40,816 nt of DNA, taken from NCBI GenBank assembly GCA_018241405.1, contig JAFEDY010000024.1, positions 1 through 40,816 of the forward strand. The letters run 5' to 3'. Within the stretch, counting starts at the first letter, position 1; each line of letters opens with the position of its first letter. Under the pieces are notes generated by a model. That model saw only the letters and a program-made list of their open reading frames with translations. It did no database searches and had not been told where the DNA came from. The position numbers and the translations under genes were made by a program. The stretch comes from Pseudomonadota bacterium. Its GTDB lineage: Bacteria > Pseudomonadota > Gammaproteobacteria > Burkholderiales > Burkholderiaceae_C. Of the stretch, positions 9,726 to 20,580 are shown piece after piece.

Positions 9726-11772
9726 GCGCGTCCAGCGCTGCCTCGAACTCCTGTTGCGTCGCCAACCGAGGCATCGCCGGCAATGCGCGCAGCAGGCGTT
9801 TGCCATAGCCCTTGCTTGTAAGACGCGTGTCGGCCACGACCAGCACGCCGCAATCGCCCTCATGCCGTATCAGGCGCCCGGCCCCTTGCCTGAGTGCCAC
9901 GGCAGCCGCCGGCAGGGCTAGCTCACGGAACGCGCTGCGCCCTTCCCGGGAGAGCCGCTCGCTGCGCGCCCGCACCAGCGGATCGTCCGGCGCGGGAAAC
10001 GGCAGCCTGTCGATCACCAGCAGCTGCAGCGCATCGCCAGGCACGTCAAAACCCTCCCAAAAGCTGGCCGAGCCCACCAGCACCAGGCCAGGGGCGCCGC
10101 CCCCCGCCTCGGACTGCTGACGAAAGCGCTCCATGATCTGGCGCTTGGGCGCCTGGCCTTGCACCAGCACCTCCATGCCGCTACCTGACTCAAAGCGCTG
10201 CCGCAGCACGCCGGCCACGACCTGCAGCGCCCGCAGGCTGGTGGTCAGCACCAGCGTTCGACCGCCCAGGCGTGCCACAGCATCGCCAACCCAATGGGCG
10301 AGCCGCTCGCTGTGTTCGGGGTCCGTGGGCGGGGGCAACTGCTGCGGCACATAGAGCGCAGCCTGGCGCGCATAGTCGAACGGGCTGGGAACACGCAGGA
10401 TGCGGGCCTCCTCCAGGCCACAGGCCTGGGTGAACCAGCCCAGGTCCGCATCGTCGCCCAGCGTGGCGGAGGTAAAGACCCAGGCGCGTGCGTCCGCCGC
10501 CTGTGCGTCGCTCCCGTCCGCATCGTCATCCCAGGCGCTCTGCAGCACCGGAACGCCCGGCCACAGAGCACGCAGGGCCGGCGCCACGTCCAGCGGCGAC
10601 TCCGCCATGCGCAGCTGGCCCATGGGAGTCTGCTCCAGCCAGCGCACCGCGCCCGCATCACCTGCCGCGGAAAAATGCGCCAGGCGCTGCAGCTGCTCCA
10701 CGCTGCGCTGGTGCAGATGCTGCAGGTCTGGCGCCAGCTCTGTCAGGCCGTCCAGGGCTGACAGGGCGGCGCGCAGCGCCCCCACCGTGGTGTGCAGCGC
10801 GTCTGCCCAGGACTGGGCGTCCACGCCATCGGGCGCCGGCCCCTCCCAAGGCCGACGCGCCGAACCGCCCTCGCCCTCGCCCTCGCCCTCGCCGGCGGCC
10901 AGCAGGCACAGCGTGCGGACCGCCCGCCGCAGCCCGTCATGCAGGCCCGGCCAATCCGCCAGGCCGCGCGCCCAGCGCAGGCCCGCGGCCCGCAGGTCCT
11001 GCGCCAGGTCCAGCAGTTGGCCGGTACCAAGCTGCGTGCCCTGGAACTGCGCCGCCGTCTCGCCCAGCCGATGGGCCTCGTCGAAGATCACCACGCCCGC
11101 GCTGGGCAGCAAGCGGGCCACGCCCGACTCGCGCAGGCCCAAGTCGGCAAAGAAGACATGGTGGTTGATGACCACCACATCGGCCGCCAATGCCTCGCGG
11201 CGCGCCTGGTAGACATGGCAGTCGTGAAAACGGGGGCAGTCAGCGCCCAGGCAGTTGTCCCGTGTGGAGGTGACGAGCGGCAAGGCGGGGGAGCGCTCGT
11301 CGAGGCCCGGCAACTGTGCCAGGTCGCCGGTCTGCGTGGCCTGCGCCCATCGCTCAATGCGGGCCAGGTCGCTCTCCAGTTCGGTATGGTGCATGGGCTC
11401 GCCACGGCGCACCAGTTCCAGGCGATGGCGGCACAGATAGCTGGATCGCCCCTTGAGCAAGGCCGCGCGCAGGGGCAGCGCAAGGGCCTGCTGCAGCAGG
11501 GGCAGGTCTCGGCCATGGAGCTGGTCCTGCAGGGCCTTGGTGGCAGTGGAAACCAGAACGCGCCGGCCGCTCAGCAGGGCCGGCACCAGGTAGGCAAAGG
11601 TCTTGCCTATGCCCGTGCCGGCCTCGACCACCAGCCGCGCTGGCGCATCGATGGCGAGCGCCACCTCCCGGGCCATCTCCATCTGCCCGGCGCGGGACCG
11701 AAAATGCGGCAGCATCCGTGCCAGAGGGCCGTCGGGTGCAAAGGCCTGCGCCACCAGTTCAGGAAGCAGCAT
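9688..11772 (-). CDS. dinG: DinG/YoaA-family ATP-dependent DNA helicase
   Basis: A 694-residue superfamily 2 (XPD-like) helicase. Walker A is AGTGIGKT (51-58) and the DEAH box reads VIFDEAHRLGE. Between them the Cys set LCRHRL, NCLGADCPRFHDC matches the 4Fe-4S binding site of XPD/DinG enzymes. C-terminal motifs include GSASFWEGFDVPG and the arginine-rich QGAGRLIRHEGD. The protein would unwind 5'-3' substrates such as D-loops or R-loops in repair. At about residues 295-305 a GEGEGEGEGG stretch arises from a six-base tandem repeat. The 3' end overlaps convergent bamD. The lack of an exonuclease domain argues for the DinG/YoaA type; which of the two cannot be settled here. Confidence 0.9.
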   Translation of the reverse strand: MLLPELVAQAFAPDGPLARMLPHFRSRAGQMEMAREVALAIDAPARLVVEAGTGIGKTFAYLVPALLSGRRVLVSTATKALQDQLHGRDLPLLQQALALPLRAALLKGRSSYLCRHRLELVRRGEPMHHTELESDLARIERWAQATQTGDLAQLPGLDERSPALPLVTSTRDNCLGADCPRFHDCHVYQARREALAADVVVINHHVFFADLGLRESGVARLLPSAGVVIFDEAHRLGETAAQFQGTQLGTGQLLDLAQDLRAAGLRWARGLADWPGLHDGLRRAVRTLCLLAAGEGEGEGEGGSARRPWEGPAPDGVDAQSWADALHTTVGALRAALSALDGLTELAPDLQHLHQRSVEQLQRLAHFSAAGDAGAVRWLEQTPMGQLRMAESPLDVAPALRALWPGVPVLQSAWDDDADGSDAQAADARAWVFTSATLGDDADLGWFTQACGLEEARILRVPSPFDYARQAALYVPQQLPPPTDPEHSERLAHWVGDAVARLGGRTLVLTTSLRALQVVAGVLRQRFESGSGMEVLVQGQAPKRQIMERFRQQSEAGGGAPGLVLVGSASFWEGFDVPGDALQLLVIDRLPFPAPDDPLVRARSERLSREGRSAFRELALPAAAVALRQGAGRLIRHEGDCGVLVVADTRLTSKGYGKRLLRALPAMPRLATQQEFEAALDALTRTSTRDCPWP
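10867..10890 (+). repeat. Hexanucleotide tandem repeat (GCCCTC)4 inside the helicase gene
   Basis: Four perfect copies of GCCCTC. On the minus strand the repeat encodes alternating Gly and Glu. Because the unit is six bases, copy-number change would keep the frame and lengthen or shorten a Gly-Glu linker. Confidence 0.8.
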
Positions 11773-11929
11773 GCGGGGCCAGCGGCGGCGGAAAAGAGGC
11801 GGAAATCGGCACGGGCAGGGAACCTGGTTGACACTGCAGCGTGCAAGCTGCGGCGCCAGTTGATCATAATAGGCAAGGCACCGCCGCCTCCGGACGGCAC
11901 CACACGCCCGACAGCCCCTTCTTTTCTAC

Positions 11930-12736
11930 ATGACCATAGCGTTCCGCATCACCGCTGCTACCGGCATCCACAAGGGTGACCGTAGCTACCAGCAAGACCA
12001 GGTTGCCCTGATCGCGCACCCGCGCTTCAATGGCTGCGTGCTGGGAGTGGTGGCCGATGGCATGGGCGGGCGCAGCGGCGGGCGCAAGGCTGCCGACCAG
12101 GTCATGCTCACGGCACGACAATTGTTTGAGCGCTACTCGCCCCAGGCCGATGATGCGGTGGCACTGCTCACGCATATCGTCCAGGAGGCGCATATCGTGA
12201 TCCGCCTCACCGCCATCTCGGCCGAGCTGGAGCCGCATAGCACGATTGCCGCGTTTGTCATCAACCCACGCGGCGACTGCCACTGGATTCATGCCGGCGA
12301 CTCGCGCATCTACCATTTCCAACAGGGACAGCTGGCGTTTCGCACCAGCGACCACTCCTATGTGCAGGCGCTGGTGGATCGCGGCGATCTGACCGAGGAA
12401 GAGGCCTGCGTCCACCCCCACTCCAACGTGTTGATCGGCTGCCTTGGCGCGGAAAGCGATCCGCCGAACACCACACACCTGATCCCCCAGCTGCGGCCCG
12501 GCGACACGCTGCTGGCCTGCAGCGATGGGGTTTGGCATTACTTCTCGACGAACGAGCTGGCCGAGGTGCTGGTCTCGCTCACGCCTCGTGAGGCCAGTGA
12601 GTTCCTGATCGACAAGGCACGCGAGCGCTCGCGCGGCGGCGGCGACAACCTGTCGCTGCTGGTGGTGAAGATCGAAGCGCTGGCCGATGAGAAGCGATTA
12701 CCGCGCCCAGCGATGCAGCTCACACCCCAGCTTTGA
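11930..12736 (+). CDS. PP2C-family serine/threonine protein phosphatase
   Basis: A 268-residue soluble phosphatase of the PPM/PP2C (Stp1-like) family. Motifs in order: KGDRSYQQDQVAL, where Gln-Asp replaces the usual Asn-Glu-Asp; LGVVADGMGG with metal-binding Asp and Gly; IHAGDSRIYHF; SDHSYVQALVDRG; LLACSDGVWHYF; and GGGDNLSLLVV with the last metal-binding Asp. Such enzymes dephosphorylate Ser/Thr using two Mn/Mg ions and often act with a Hanks-type kinase or FHA protein; none is visible nearby. Its stop is immediately adjacent to the convergent stop of the coiled-coil gene, forming TGATCA. The gene is divergent from the helicase. Confidence 0.9.
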   Translation: MTIAFRITAATGIHKGDRSYQQDQVALIAHPRFNGCVLGVVADGMGGRSGGRKAADQVMLTARQLFERYSPQADDAVALLTHIVQEAHIVIRLTAISAELEPHSTIAAFVINPRGDCHWIHAGDSRIYHFQQGQLAFRTSDHSYVQALVDRGDLTEEEACVHPHSNVLIGCLGAESDPPNTTHLIPQLRPGDTLLACSDGVWHYFSTNELAEVLVSLTPREASEFLIDKARERSRGGGDNLSLLVVKIEALADEKRLPRPAMQLTPQL

Positions 12737-13453
12737 TCAAGGCGCGGCCCGGGAAGCCGTAGGCGAAGGCGGCGGCAGCGGCGCCGCTGGCGCGTGGCCC
12801 GAGGCCGCGGCCTGCGCCTTCTCGCGCTCTCGCTCTTCACGATGTTCACGCGCCTGTTGCTGTTTGGCCTCAAAGCGTGTGCGCGATTCCGTGATGCTCT
12901 GTTGCTCAGACTGTTTGCGGCGCGCAAGCTCTGCCGCGTGGTCTGTCACGTGGCGCCGTTGCTGCTCGGCGCGCTGATGGGCTTCCTGCGCACGCTCCCG
13001 GGCGCTGCCGCGCTCGGTGGCGCTCATGGGCGCGGGCTTCTGGCCCGACTGCTGCCTTTCGCGCTGCTCCCGGGCCCGTTCCTCAATGGAGCGCCGACGC
13101 TGTTCGGCCGTCTCGCGCCTTTCTTCATCCTTGATCTGCAGTTCCTGCTGACTCAGGGCCTTGTCCGCAGCACGCGCCTTGGCACGCACCTTGCGCAGGC
13201 AGTCGTTGACCGCAAACTCCTGATAGCAGGCGGCCTCGTCTTTGCGCAGCTGCGCCTGCACGGCCTGGCGCTCGGCCTGCAGCTGCGCGCGCCGGGCCTT
13301 CCGTTGCAGTTGAGCCTGCTGCGCGGCTTCGTCCTGCGCCGGCAGGGCGGTGGCTGCTTGTGCCGACTCGCCCGCCAGCGCCGGAGCCAGCACCGCGGCG
13401 GCAAGAAGGGCAAGCAGGTGTGCGCGGGGGCGCAAGGAATCGAAAATCATCAT
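12737..13453 (-). CDS. Putative secreted coiled-coil protein of unknown function
   Basis: A 238-residue protein, not recognised. The N-terminus (SLRPRAHLLALLAAAVLAPALAG) is a good signal peptide, with cleavage near AQA at about residue 33. The mature chain is almost entirely Arg/Gln/Glu/Ala-rich and predicted helical/coiled coil. It contains one pair of Cys in CYQEFAVNDCL (about 76-86), which could form a disulfide in the periplasm. The C-terminus is Pro/Ala-rich. Its ATG overlaps the zapE stop (ATGA at 13450-13453), implying translational coupling to zapE. High composition bias makes similarity searches weak; the coupling and signal peptide argue that it is real. Confidence 0.65.
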   Translation of the reverse strand: MMIFDSLRPRAHLLALLAAAVLAPALAGESAQAATALPAQDEAAQQAQLQRKARRAQLQAERQAVQAQLRKDEAACYQEFAVNDCLRKVRAKARAADKALSQQELQIKDEERRETAEQRRRSIEERAREQRERQQSGQKPAPMSATERGSARERAQEAHQRAEQQRRHVTDHAAELARRKQSEQQSITESRTRFEAKQQQAREHREEREREKAQAAASGHAPAAPLPPPSPTASRAAP

Positions 13454-14547
13454 GTCAGGCCCGTATCCACCACGCGCCGCTCCAGTTGCAGGTATTCCTT
13501 GGACTGCATCTCCTGCAGGCGCGAGACGGTGCGCGGAAATTCATGCACCAGCGGCCCCTCGGTATAAAGCTGCTCGGGCGGAACGGCGGCCGAGAGAATG
13601 AGCTTGACGCGCCGGTCGTACAGCACATCCACCAGCCAGGTAAAGCGGCGCGCCGGCGAGGCCATGTTGACGGGCATATGCGGCACACCCGAGAGCAGCA
13701 CGGTGTGGAACTGCGTGGCAATCTCCAGGTAATCGTTCTGCGAGCGCGGCCCCATGCACAGCTCGCGAAAGTCGAACCACACCACGCCGCCGGCACGGCG
13801 CAGGGCGCGGATCTCGCGCGCCTCGATGTGCAGCACCGGGTCTTCGTCACGCACCTCGGCCAACAGGTCGAAGGTGTGCTTCATCGCCGCGTCGGCCTCG
13901 GGGCCGAGGGGGCAGTGGTAGAGCCTAGCGTTTTCCAGCGTCCGGCGACGGTAGTCTGTGCCGTTGTCCACGTTCACCACCTCCATGCGCGCGTTGAGCA
14001 GGTCGATGGCGGGCAGGATGCGGTCGCGGTGCAATCCGTCCGGATACAGCGCGTCGGGCTTGAAATTGGAGGTGGTGACAAAGCCCACGCCGTTGTCAAA
14101 CAGCGCCACCAGCAGGCGGTGCAGAATCATGGCGTCGGTGATGTCGGCGACGTGAAACTCGTCGAAGCAGATCAGCTTGTAGCGTTTGGCGATCTGCGCG
14201 CCCAGCACGTCGAGCGGGTTCTGCGTGCCCTGCAGCGCGGCCAGCTCACGGTGCACCTCGCGCATGAACTCGTGAAAATGCAGACGCACCTTACGCTTCA
14301 GGGGCACGGCGTTGAAGAAGCAGTCCATGAGAAAGCTCTTGCCGCGCCCCACCCCGCCGTACATATACACACCCTTGGGGATATCGGGGTGGTTGATGAG
14401 TTTCTTCAAGCTGTTGGAGCGCTTGGCCTTGTACGCACTCCACTCCTGGGCGCAGCGCTCCAGTGCCTCCACGGCGCGCAGCTGTGCCGGGTCGCTCGTG
14501 AAACCCTTGGCGGCGAGTTCCGCCTCATAGGCCTGCCTGACGTTCAC
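13450..14547 (-). CDS. zapE: Cell division ATPase ZapE (AFG1-like)
   Basis: A 365-residue AFG1/ZapE-type P-loop ATPase. Walker A is GGVGRGKS (about 64-71) and Walker B is LICFDEFHV, followed by the family segment ADITDAMILHRLL. Further family features are FVTTSNF, the arginine-finger region and a CMGPRSQNDY segment. In E. coli, ZapE is a Z-ring-associated ATPase active under stress. The chosen start is GTG 14547, because AAGGAA (14554-14559) sits six bases before it; a TTG at 14565 would start inside the neighbouring repeat. It overlaps the downstream coiled-coil gene by four bases and is separated from lpdA by a hairpin repeat. Confidence 0.93.
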   Translation of the reverse strand: MNVRQAYEAELAAKGFTSDPAQLRAVEALERCAQEWSAYKAKRSNSLKKLINHPDIPKGVYMYGGVGRGKSFLMDCFFNAVPLKRKVRLHFHEFMREVHRELAALQGTQNPLDVLGAQIAKRYKLICFDEFHVADITDAMILHRLLVALFDNGVGFVTTSNFKPDALYPDGLHRDRILPAIDLLNARMEVVNVDNGTDYRRRTLENARLYHCPLGPEADAAMKHTFDLLAEVRDEDPVLHIEAREIRALRRAGGVVWFDFRELCMGPRSQNDYLEIATQFHTVLLSGVPHMPVNMASPARRFTWLVDVLYDRRVKLILSAAVPPEQLYTEGPLVHEFPRTVSRLQEMQSKEYLQLERRVVDTGLT

Positions 14548-14563
14548 CGTGCGTTCCTTAATC

Positions 14564-14620
14564 AAAAACGATAGCTGCCAGCGCTTGATGGATAGGCGCT
14601 GGCAGCCATTTCTACCTCAA
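14564..14620 (+). repeat. Dispersed ATAGCTGC-type repeat, copy 2, with perfect hairpin
   Basis: It reads AAAAACGATAGCTGCCAGCG and onward. GCTGCCAGCGC (14574-14584) and GCGCTGGCAGC (14596-14606) form a perfect 11-bp stem with an 11-base loop. It lies just after the lpdA stop and just before the zapE ribosome binding site, so it may terminate lpdA transcription or set zapE expression. No long T-run follows the stem on the minus strand. Confidence 0.7.
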
Positions 14621-14624
14621 ATCA

Positions 14625-16052
<1,428 letters not shown>

Positions 16053-16078
16053 GGTGTTGAATACTTGCAAAGGGGGTT

Positions 16079-16117
16079 GAAAAAACCCACCGCTGGGCGT
16101 TGCCGAGGGTGGGTTTT
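16079..16117 (-). terminator. Rho-independent terminator after odhB
   Basis: On the minus strand AAAACCCACC and GGTGGGTTTT arms form a stem followed by a T-run. It lies about 25 bases after the odhB stop and before lpdA. It would end or attenuate odhAB transcription ahead of lpdA. Confidence 0.8.
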
Positions 16118-16142
16118 GATGGACTGGTTAACCCGGGCGGGA

Positions 16143-17396
16143 TTACAGGTCGAACAGCAGGCGCGAGGGATCTTCCAGCGCGTCCTTCATCGCCACCAGG
16201 CCCAACACGGCTTCGCGGCCGTCGATGATGCGGTGGTCGTAGCTCATGGCCAGGTAGTTCATCGGGCGCACCACGACCTGGCCGTTCTCGACCACGGCGC
16301 GGTCCTTGGTGGCGTGCACGCCCAGGATGGCCGACTGCGGCGGGTTGATGATGGGGGTAGACATCATCGAACCGAAGGTGCCGCCGTTGCTGATCGAGAA
16401 GGTGCCGCCGGTCATCTCCTCGATGCCCAGCTTGCCCTCGGCTGCCTTCTTGCCGAATTCGGCAATCTTCTTCTCGATGTCGGCAAAGCTCATCTGGTCG
16501 GCATTGCGCAGGATGGGCACCACCAGGCCGCGCGGGCTGCCCACGGCAATGCCGATGTCGAAGTAGCCGTGGTAGACGATGTCGTTGCCATCGACCGAGG
16601 CGTTGAGCACCGGGAATTTTTTCAGCGCGTGCACCGCCGCCTTGACGAAGAAGGACATGAAGCCGATCTTGACGCCATGCTCCTTGGTGAACGCGTCCTG
16701 GAACTTCTTGCGCATCTCCATCACCGGGGCCATGTTGACCTCGTTGAAGGTGGTCAGGATGGCGTTGGTGGACTGCGACTGCAAGAGGCGCTCGGCCACG
16801 CGCGCGCGCAGGCGGCTCATGGGCACGCGCTGCTCGGGGCGGTCGCCCAGGTCGGGCGCGGCTGGGGCCGCCACCTGCGGCAGGGCCTTGGCCGGCACGC
16901 CCGTGGGGATGACGGCGGCCGTGGACTTGACGCCGCCAGCCACAGCGGCCAGGGCATCGCCCTTGGTCACGCGGCCATCCTTGCCGGTGCCGGCCACGGC
17001 GGAGGCGGACAGATTGTTCTCGGCCAGGATCTTGGCGGCGGCGGGCATGGCCACGTCACCCTTGTTGCCACCTGCTGCGGGAGCGGCCGCAACTGCGGCG
17101 GGGGCTGCGGCGGCCGGAGCCGGTGCGGCGGCAGGGGCGGCGGCGCCGGCCACGGCCTCGGTGTCGATCTTGGCGATGAGCTGCTCGGCGGTGACGGTGG
17201 CGCCGTCGCCTTGCACGATTTCGGCCAGCACGCCGGAGGCGGGCGCGGGCACTTCGAGCACGACCTTGTCGGTCTCGATCTCGATCAGCGTTTCATCGGC
17301 GGTAACTGCCTCGCCGGCCTTCTTCTTCCACTGCAGCAGCGTGGCCTCGGCCACGGATTCGGACAGCTGGGGAACCTTGACTTCTACGATTGCCAT
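16143..17396 (-). CDS. odhB: 2-oxoglutarate dehydrogenase E2, dihydrolipoamide succinyltransferase
   Basis: A 417-residue E2 core of the 2-oxoglutarate dehydrogenase complex; it transfers the succinyl group to CoA. The N-terminal lipoyl domain carries the lipoylated Lys44 in IETDKVVLE. An Ala/Pro-rich mobile linker follows (about 78-113), then the peripheral-subunit-binding domain with [10 protein letters not shown] and [12 protein letters not shown]. The catalytic domain ends with [13 protein letters not shown] (His388, Asp392). Only one lipoyl domain is present, as is normal for OdhB/SucB. It lies 104 bases after odhA with a hairpin between them and is followed by a terminator. Confidence 0.96.
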   Translation of the reverse strand: MAIVEVKVPQLSESVAEATLLQWKKKAGEAVTADETLIEIETDKVVLEVPAPASGVLAEIVQGDGATVTAEQLIAKIDTEAVAGAAAPAAAPAPAAAAPAAVAAAPAAGGNKGDVAMPAAAKILAENNLSASAVAGTGKDGRVTKGDALAAVAGGVKSTAAVIPTGVPAKALPQVAAPAAPDLGDRPEQRVPMSRLRARVAERLLQSQSTNAILTTFNEVNMAPVMEMRKKFQDAFTKEHGVKIGFMSFFVKAAVHALKKFPVLNASVDGNDIVYHGYFDIGIAVGSPRGLVVPILRNADQMSFADIEKKIAEFGKKAAEGKLGIEEMTGGTFSISNGGTFGSMMSTPIINPPQSAILGVHATKDRAVVENGQVVVRPMNYLAMSYDHRIIDGREAVLGLVAMKDALEDPSRLLFDL

Positions 17397-17448
17397 GATG
17401 TGTATTCCGTTGTGCGTTATGTGTTGAGCGTTATGCGTTGGGCCTCAA

Positions 17449-17488
17449 GCGTTGTGCGGCGCGTGCAAACACGCCCGACGCACAACGC
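17449..17488 (-). other. Inverted repeat between odhA and odhB
   Basis: GCGTTGTGCG with GCGTG pairs with CACGC and CGCACAACGC across a short loop, giving a strong stem just after the odhA stop on the minus strand. No T-run follows, so it looks more like a processing or stabilising structure than a full terminator. Adjacent plus-strand GCGTTATGYGTTG units form imperfect direct repeats. Confidence 0.55.
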
Positions 17489-17500
17489 CGATCGCTCAAC

Positions 17501-20377
17501 TTATTTGGTCAGGACGAAACCCTTGAGCTTGCCGAAGGCGGCATCGACCAGGGCCTTTTGCTGGTCCTGGTGCAGGTGGGCGTAGCCGACGGCCGGCGAG
17601 GCCGAGGCCGCACGGCCGGCGTAGCCGAGCTTCTGGCCTTCGAGCATGTTCTCGTGGATGTTGTGCTGGATGAAGAACCAGGCGCCCTGGTTCTGCGGCT
17701 CGTCCTGGCACCACACGATGTCGCTTGCGCCGGAGTACTTCTTGATCTCGGCGGCGAAGGCCTTGTGCGGGAAGGGGTAGAGCTGCTCGACGCGGATGAT
17801 GGCCACGTCGCTGCGCTCGGCCTCGGCACGCTTCTTCACCAGGTCGTAGTACACCTTGCCCGAGCAGGCGATGATGCGCTTGACCTTGGCGGCGTTCTTG
17901 GCAATGGCCTGGTCCTGCTCGCCCAGCACGGGCTGAAAGCCCCCCTTGGTGAACTCGGACAGCGGCGAGGTCGCATCCTTGTTACGCAGCAGGCTCTTGG
18001 GCGTCATGATGACCAGGGGCTTCCTGAGGTTGCGCACCATCTGCCGACGCAGCACATGGAAGATCTGGCTGGCCGTGGTCGGCTGCACGACCTGCATGTT
18101 GGTGTCGGCCGCCAGCTGCATGAAGCGCTCCAGGCGTGCCGAGCTGTGCTCGGGGCCCTGGCCCTCGTAGCCATGCGGCAGCATCAGCGTGATGCCGTTG
18201 ACGCGGCCCCACTTGACCTCGCCGGAGGCGATGAACTGGTCGATCACCACCTGCGCTCCGTTGGCGAAATCGCCGAACTGCGCCTCCCAGATCACCAGGG
18301 TGTTGGGGTCGTTGGAGGAATAGCCATATTCAAAGGCCAGCACCGCCTCTTCAGACAGGATGGAGTCGATGACGACGAATGGCGCCTGGTTCTCGGCCAC
18401 GTTCTGCAGCGGGATGTAGGTGCCTTCGTCCCACTTCTCGCGCTTCTGGTCGTGGATCACGGCATGGCGGTGCGTGAAGGTGCCGCGGCCACTGTCCTCG
18501 CCGGACAGGCGCACGGGGTAGCCCGAGGCGACCAGCGAAGCGAACGCCATGTGCTCGCCCATGCCCCAATCCACGTTGGCATCGCCTCTGCCCATGGCGG
18601 CGCGGTCGTCCAGTACCTTCTTGACCAGCATGTGCGGCGTGACGCTCTCGGGAATGGTCGTGATGCGCTCGGCCAGGCGCTTCCACTCGGTGAGCGGAAT
18701 CGCCGTGTCGGCGGTATCGCTCCATTTCTGGTTCAGGAAGGGGCTCCAGTCCACCGCGTACTTGCTCTTGAAGTTGGTCAGCACGGGGTCAATGGTGTGC
18801 TTGCCATCGTCCATGGCGGCACGGTACGCCTTCACCATGTCGTCACCAATCGTCGCGCCCAGGCCCTGGGCCGCCAGCTTGTCGGCGTAGAGCTTGCGCG
18901 TGCCGGGGTGCTGGGCAATCTTCTTGTACATCAGCGGCTGGGTGAGCATGGGGGTGTCCTGCTCGTTGTGGCCCAGCTTGCGGTAGCAGATGATGTCCAC
19001 CACGATGTCCTTGGAGAACTCCATGCGGTACTCCAGCGCCAGCTGCATGGCCATGCACACGGACTCGGGGTCGTCGCCATTCACGTGCAGCACGGGCGAT
19101 TCGATCATCTTCACGATGTCGGTGCAGTACAACGTGGAGCGCAGGTCGCGCGGATCGGAGGTGGTGAAGCCGATCTGGTTGTTGATGATGATGTGCACCG
19201 TACCGCCGGTGGAATAGCCACGGGTCTCGGACAGCGCCAGGGTTTCCTGGTTCACGCCCTGGCCTGCAAAGGCGGCGTCCCCGTGCACCAGCACGGGCAG
19301 CACCTGCTTGCCCTTGGGGTCGGCGCGGCGGTCCATGCGCGAGCGCACCGAGCCCTCGACCACCGGGTTGACGATCTCCAGGTGCGAGGGGTTGAAGGCC
19401 AGCGACAGGTGCACCGGGCCGCCCGCGGTGGAGACGTCAGAGGAAAAGCCCTGGTGGTACTTCACGTCGCCCGCGGGCAGGTCTTCAGGAGCGGTGTGCT
19501 CGAATTCGGCGAACAACTCCTTGGGCATCTTGCCCAGGGTGTTGACCAGCACGTTCAAGCGGCCACGGTGGGCCATGCCAATGACGATTTCCTGCACGCC
19601 CTTGGCGCCCGCCGACTGGATCAGCTCGTCCATGGCGGCAATGAAGGACTCGCCGCCTTCCAGCGAAAAGCGCTTCTGGCCCACGAACTTGGTGTGCAGG
19701 TAGCGCTCCAGCCCCTCGGCAGCCGTCAGGCGGTCAAGGATGCGCTTTTTCTTGTCTGCATCAAACTGCGGCTTGGTGCGGATACTTTCCAGCTTTTGCT
19801 GCCACCAGCGCTTCTGGATCTGGTCGGTGGCATACATATATTCGGCGCCCACCGTGCCGCAATAGGTTTCGCGCAGCGCATTGAGCAGCTCACGCAGCGG
19901 CATCTTGTCCTTGCCGAAGAAGGTGTTGCTGGTGTCGAACACCGTTTCCTGGTCGGCGTCGGCAAAGCCGTAGAACGTGGGTTCGAGCTCGGGGATGGCG
20001 GGGCGTTCGGCGCGCTTCAAGGGATCGAGGTCGGCCCAGCGTGCGCCCACGTTGCGGTACGCAGCGATGAGCTGCTGCACGGCAGTGCGCTTGCGTCCCA
20101 TTTCAGCGTCGGTGCTGGCAACCACCACACGGGTGCCGCCGGCCTTGGCACGTTCGGCAAAGGCGTTGATGACCGGAAGATGGGGAACGTCCCTGGCATC
20201 GCTGCCATCCACCGCGGGCACATGCTGCAGTGCATCAAAATACTCACGCCAGGAATCTGGCACGCTACCTGGGTTGGTCAGGTAGTTTTCGTACATCTCC
20301 TCGACATAGGGCGCATTGCCGCCGAAAAGATAGGTGTTGCCTTGGTAGGCTTGATAGACAGATGTCTGTTCGCTCAT
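17501..20377 (-). CDS. odhA: 2-oxoglutarate dehydrogenase E1 component
   Basis: A 958-residue thiamin-diphosphate enzyme that decarboxylates 2-oxoglutarate in the TCA cycle. The N-terminal helix (YLFGGNAPYVEEMYENYLTN) is the E2-binding tail of this family. The ThDP motif starts at HGDAAFAGQG and ends about 25 residues later in INNQIGFTTS. The substrate-binding IGMAHRGRLNVL and C-terminal WCQDEPQNQGAW are present. Length is as expected (about 930-960). It is first in the minus-strand odhA-odhB unit. GAGGT about 11-15 bases before the ATG is the only ribosome-binding-site candidate. It is divergent from the PerM-type permease, with about 200 bases between. Confidence 0.96.
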   Translation of the reverse strand: MSEQTSVYQAYQGNTYLFGGNAPYVEEMYENYLTNPGSVPDSWREYFDALQHVPAVDGSDARDVPHLPVINAFAERAKAGGTRVVVASTDAEMGRKRTAVQQLIAAYRNVGARWADLDPLKRAERPAIPELEPTFYGFADADQETVFDTSNTFFGKDKMPLRELLNALRETYCGTVGAEYMYATDQIQKRWWQQKLESIRTKPQFDADKKKRILDRLTAAEGLERYLHTKFVGQKRFSLEGGESFIAAMDELIQSAGAKGVQEIVIGMAHRGRLNVLVNTLGKMPKELFAEFEHTAPEDLPAGDVKYHQGFSSDVSTAGGPVHLSLAFNPSHLEIVNPVVEGSVRSRMDRRADPKGKQVLPVLVHGDAAFAGQGVNQETLALSETRGYSTGGTVHIIINNQIGFTTSDPRDLRSTLYCTDIVKMIESPVLHVNGDDPESVCMAMQLALEYRMEFSKDIVVDIICYRKLGHNEQDTPMLTQPLMYKKIAQHPGTRKLYADKLAAQGLGATIGDDMVKAYRAAMDDGKHTIDPVLTNFKSKYAVDWSPFLNQKWSDTADTAIPLTEWKRLAERITTIPESVTPHMLVKKVLDDRAAMGRGDANVDWGMGEHMAFASLVASGYPVRLSGEDSGRGTFTHRHAVIHDQKREKWDEGTYIPLQNVAENQAPFVVIDSILSEEAVLAFEYGYSSNDPNTLVIWEAQFGDFANGAQVVIDQFIASGEVKWGRVNGITLMLPHGYEGQGPEHSSARLERFMQLAADTNMQVVQPTTASQIFHVLRRQMVRNLRKPLVIMTPKSLLRNKDATSPLSEFTKGGFQPVLGEQDQAIAKNAAKVKRIIACSGKVYYDLVKKRAEAERSDVAIIRVEQLYPFPHKAFAAEIKKYSGASDIVWCQDEPQNQGAWFFIQHNIHENMLEGQKLGYAGRAASASPAVGYAHLHQDQQKALVDAAFGKLKGFVLTK

Positions 20378-20580
20378 ATTCCGCTGACCTCTGCTGCCCT
20401 GAAGGAAGCGTTAGCTGGTTGACAAACCTTCCGCGTCACGGCTGAACCGGTTGGCGGATGCGACTGTGGCTGGGAAGGGGCCTGGGTGCGGGCGGTATTG
20501 TGCCATTGAACGTGTCCGGGAGTGCCGGGCCGCACACGCCGCTTGGCTTACAGTTGGCGATAGCCCACACCTGCCTGCCC

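Noticed and set aside
17438..20422. Plus-strand open frame of 994 codons opposite odhA
   Set aside because: Antisense shadow; the minus-strand frame has full E1 motifs.
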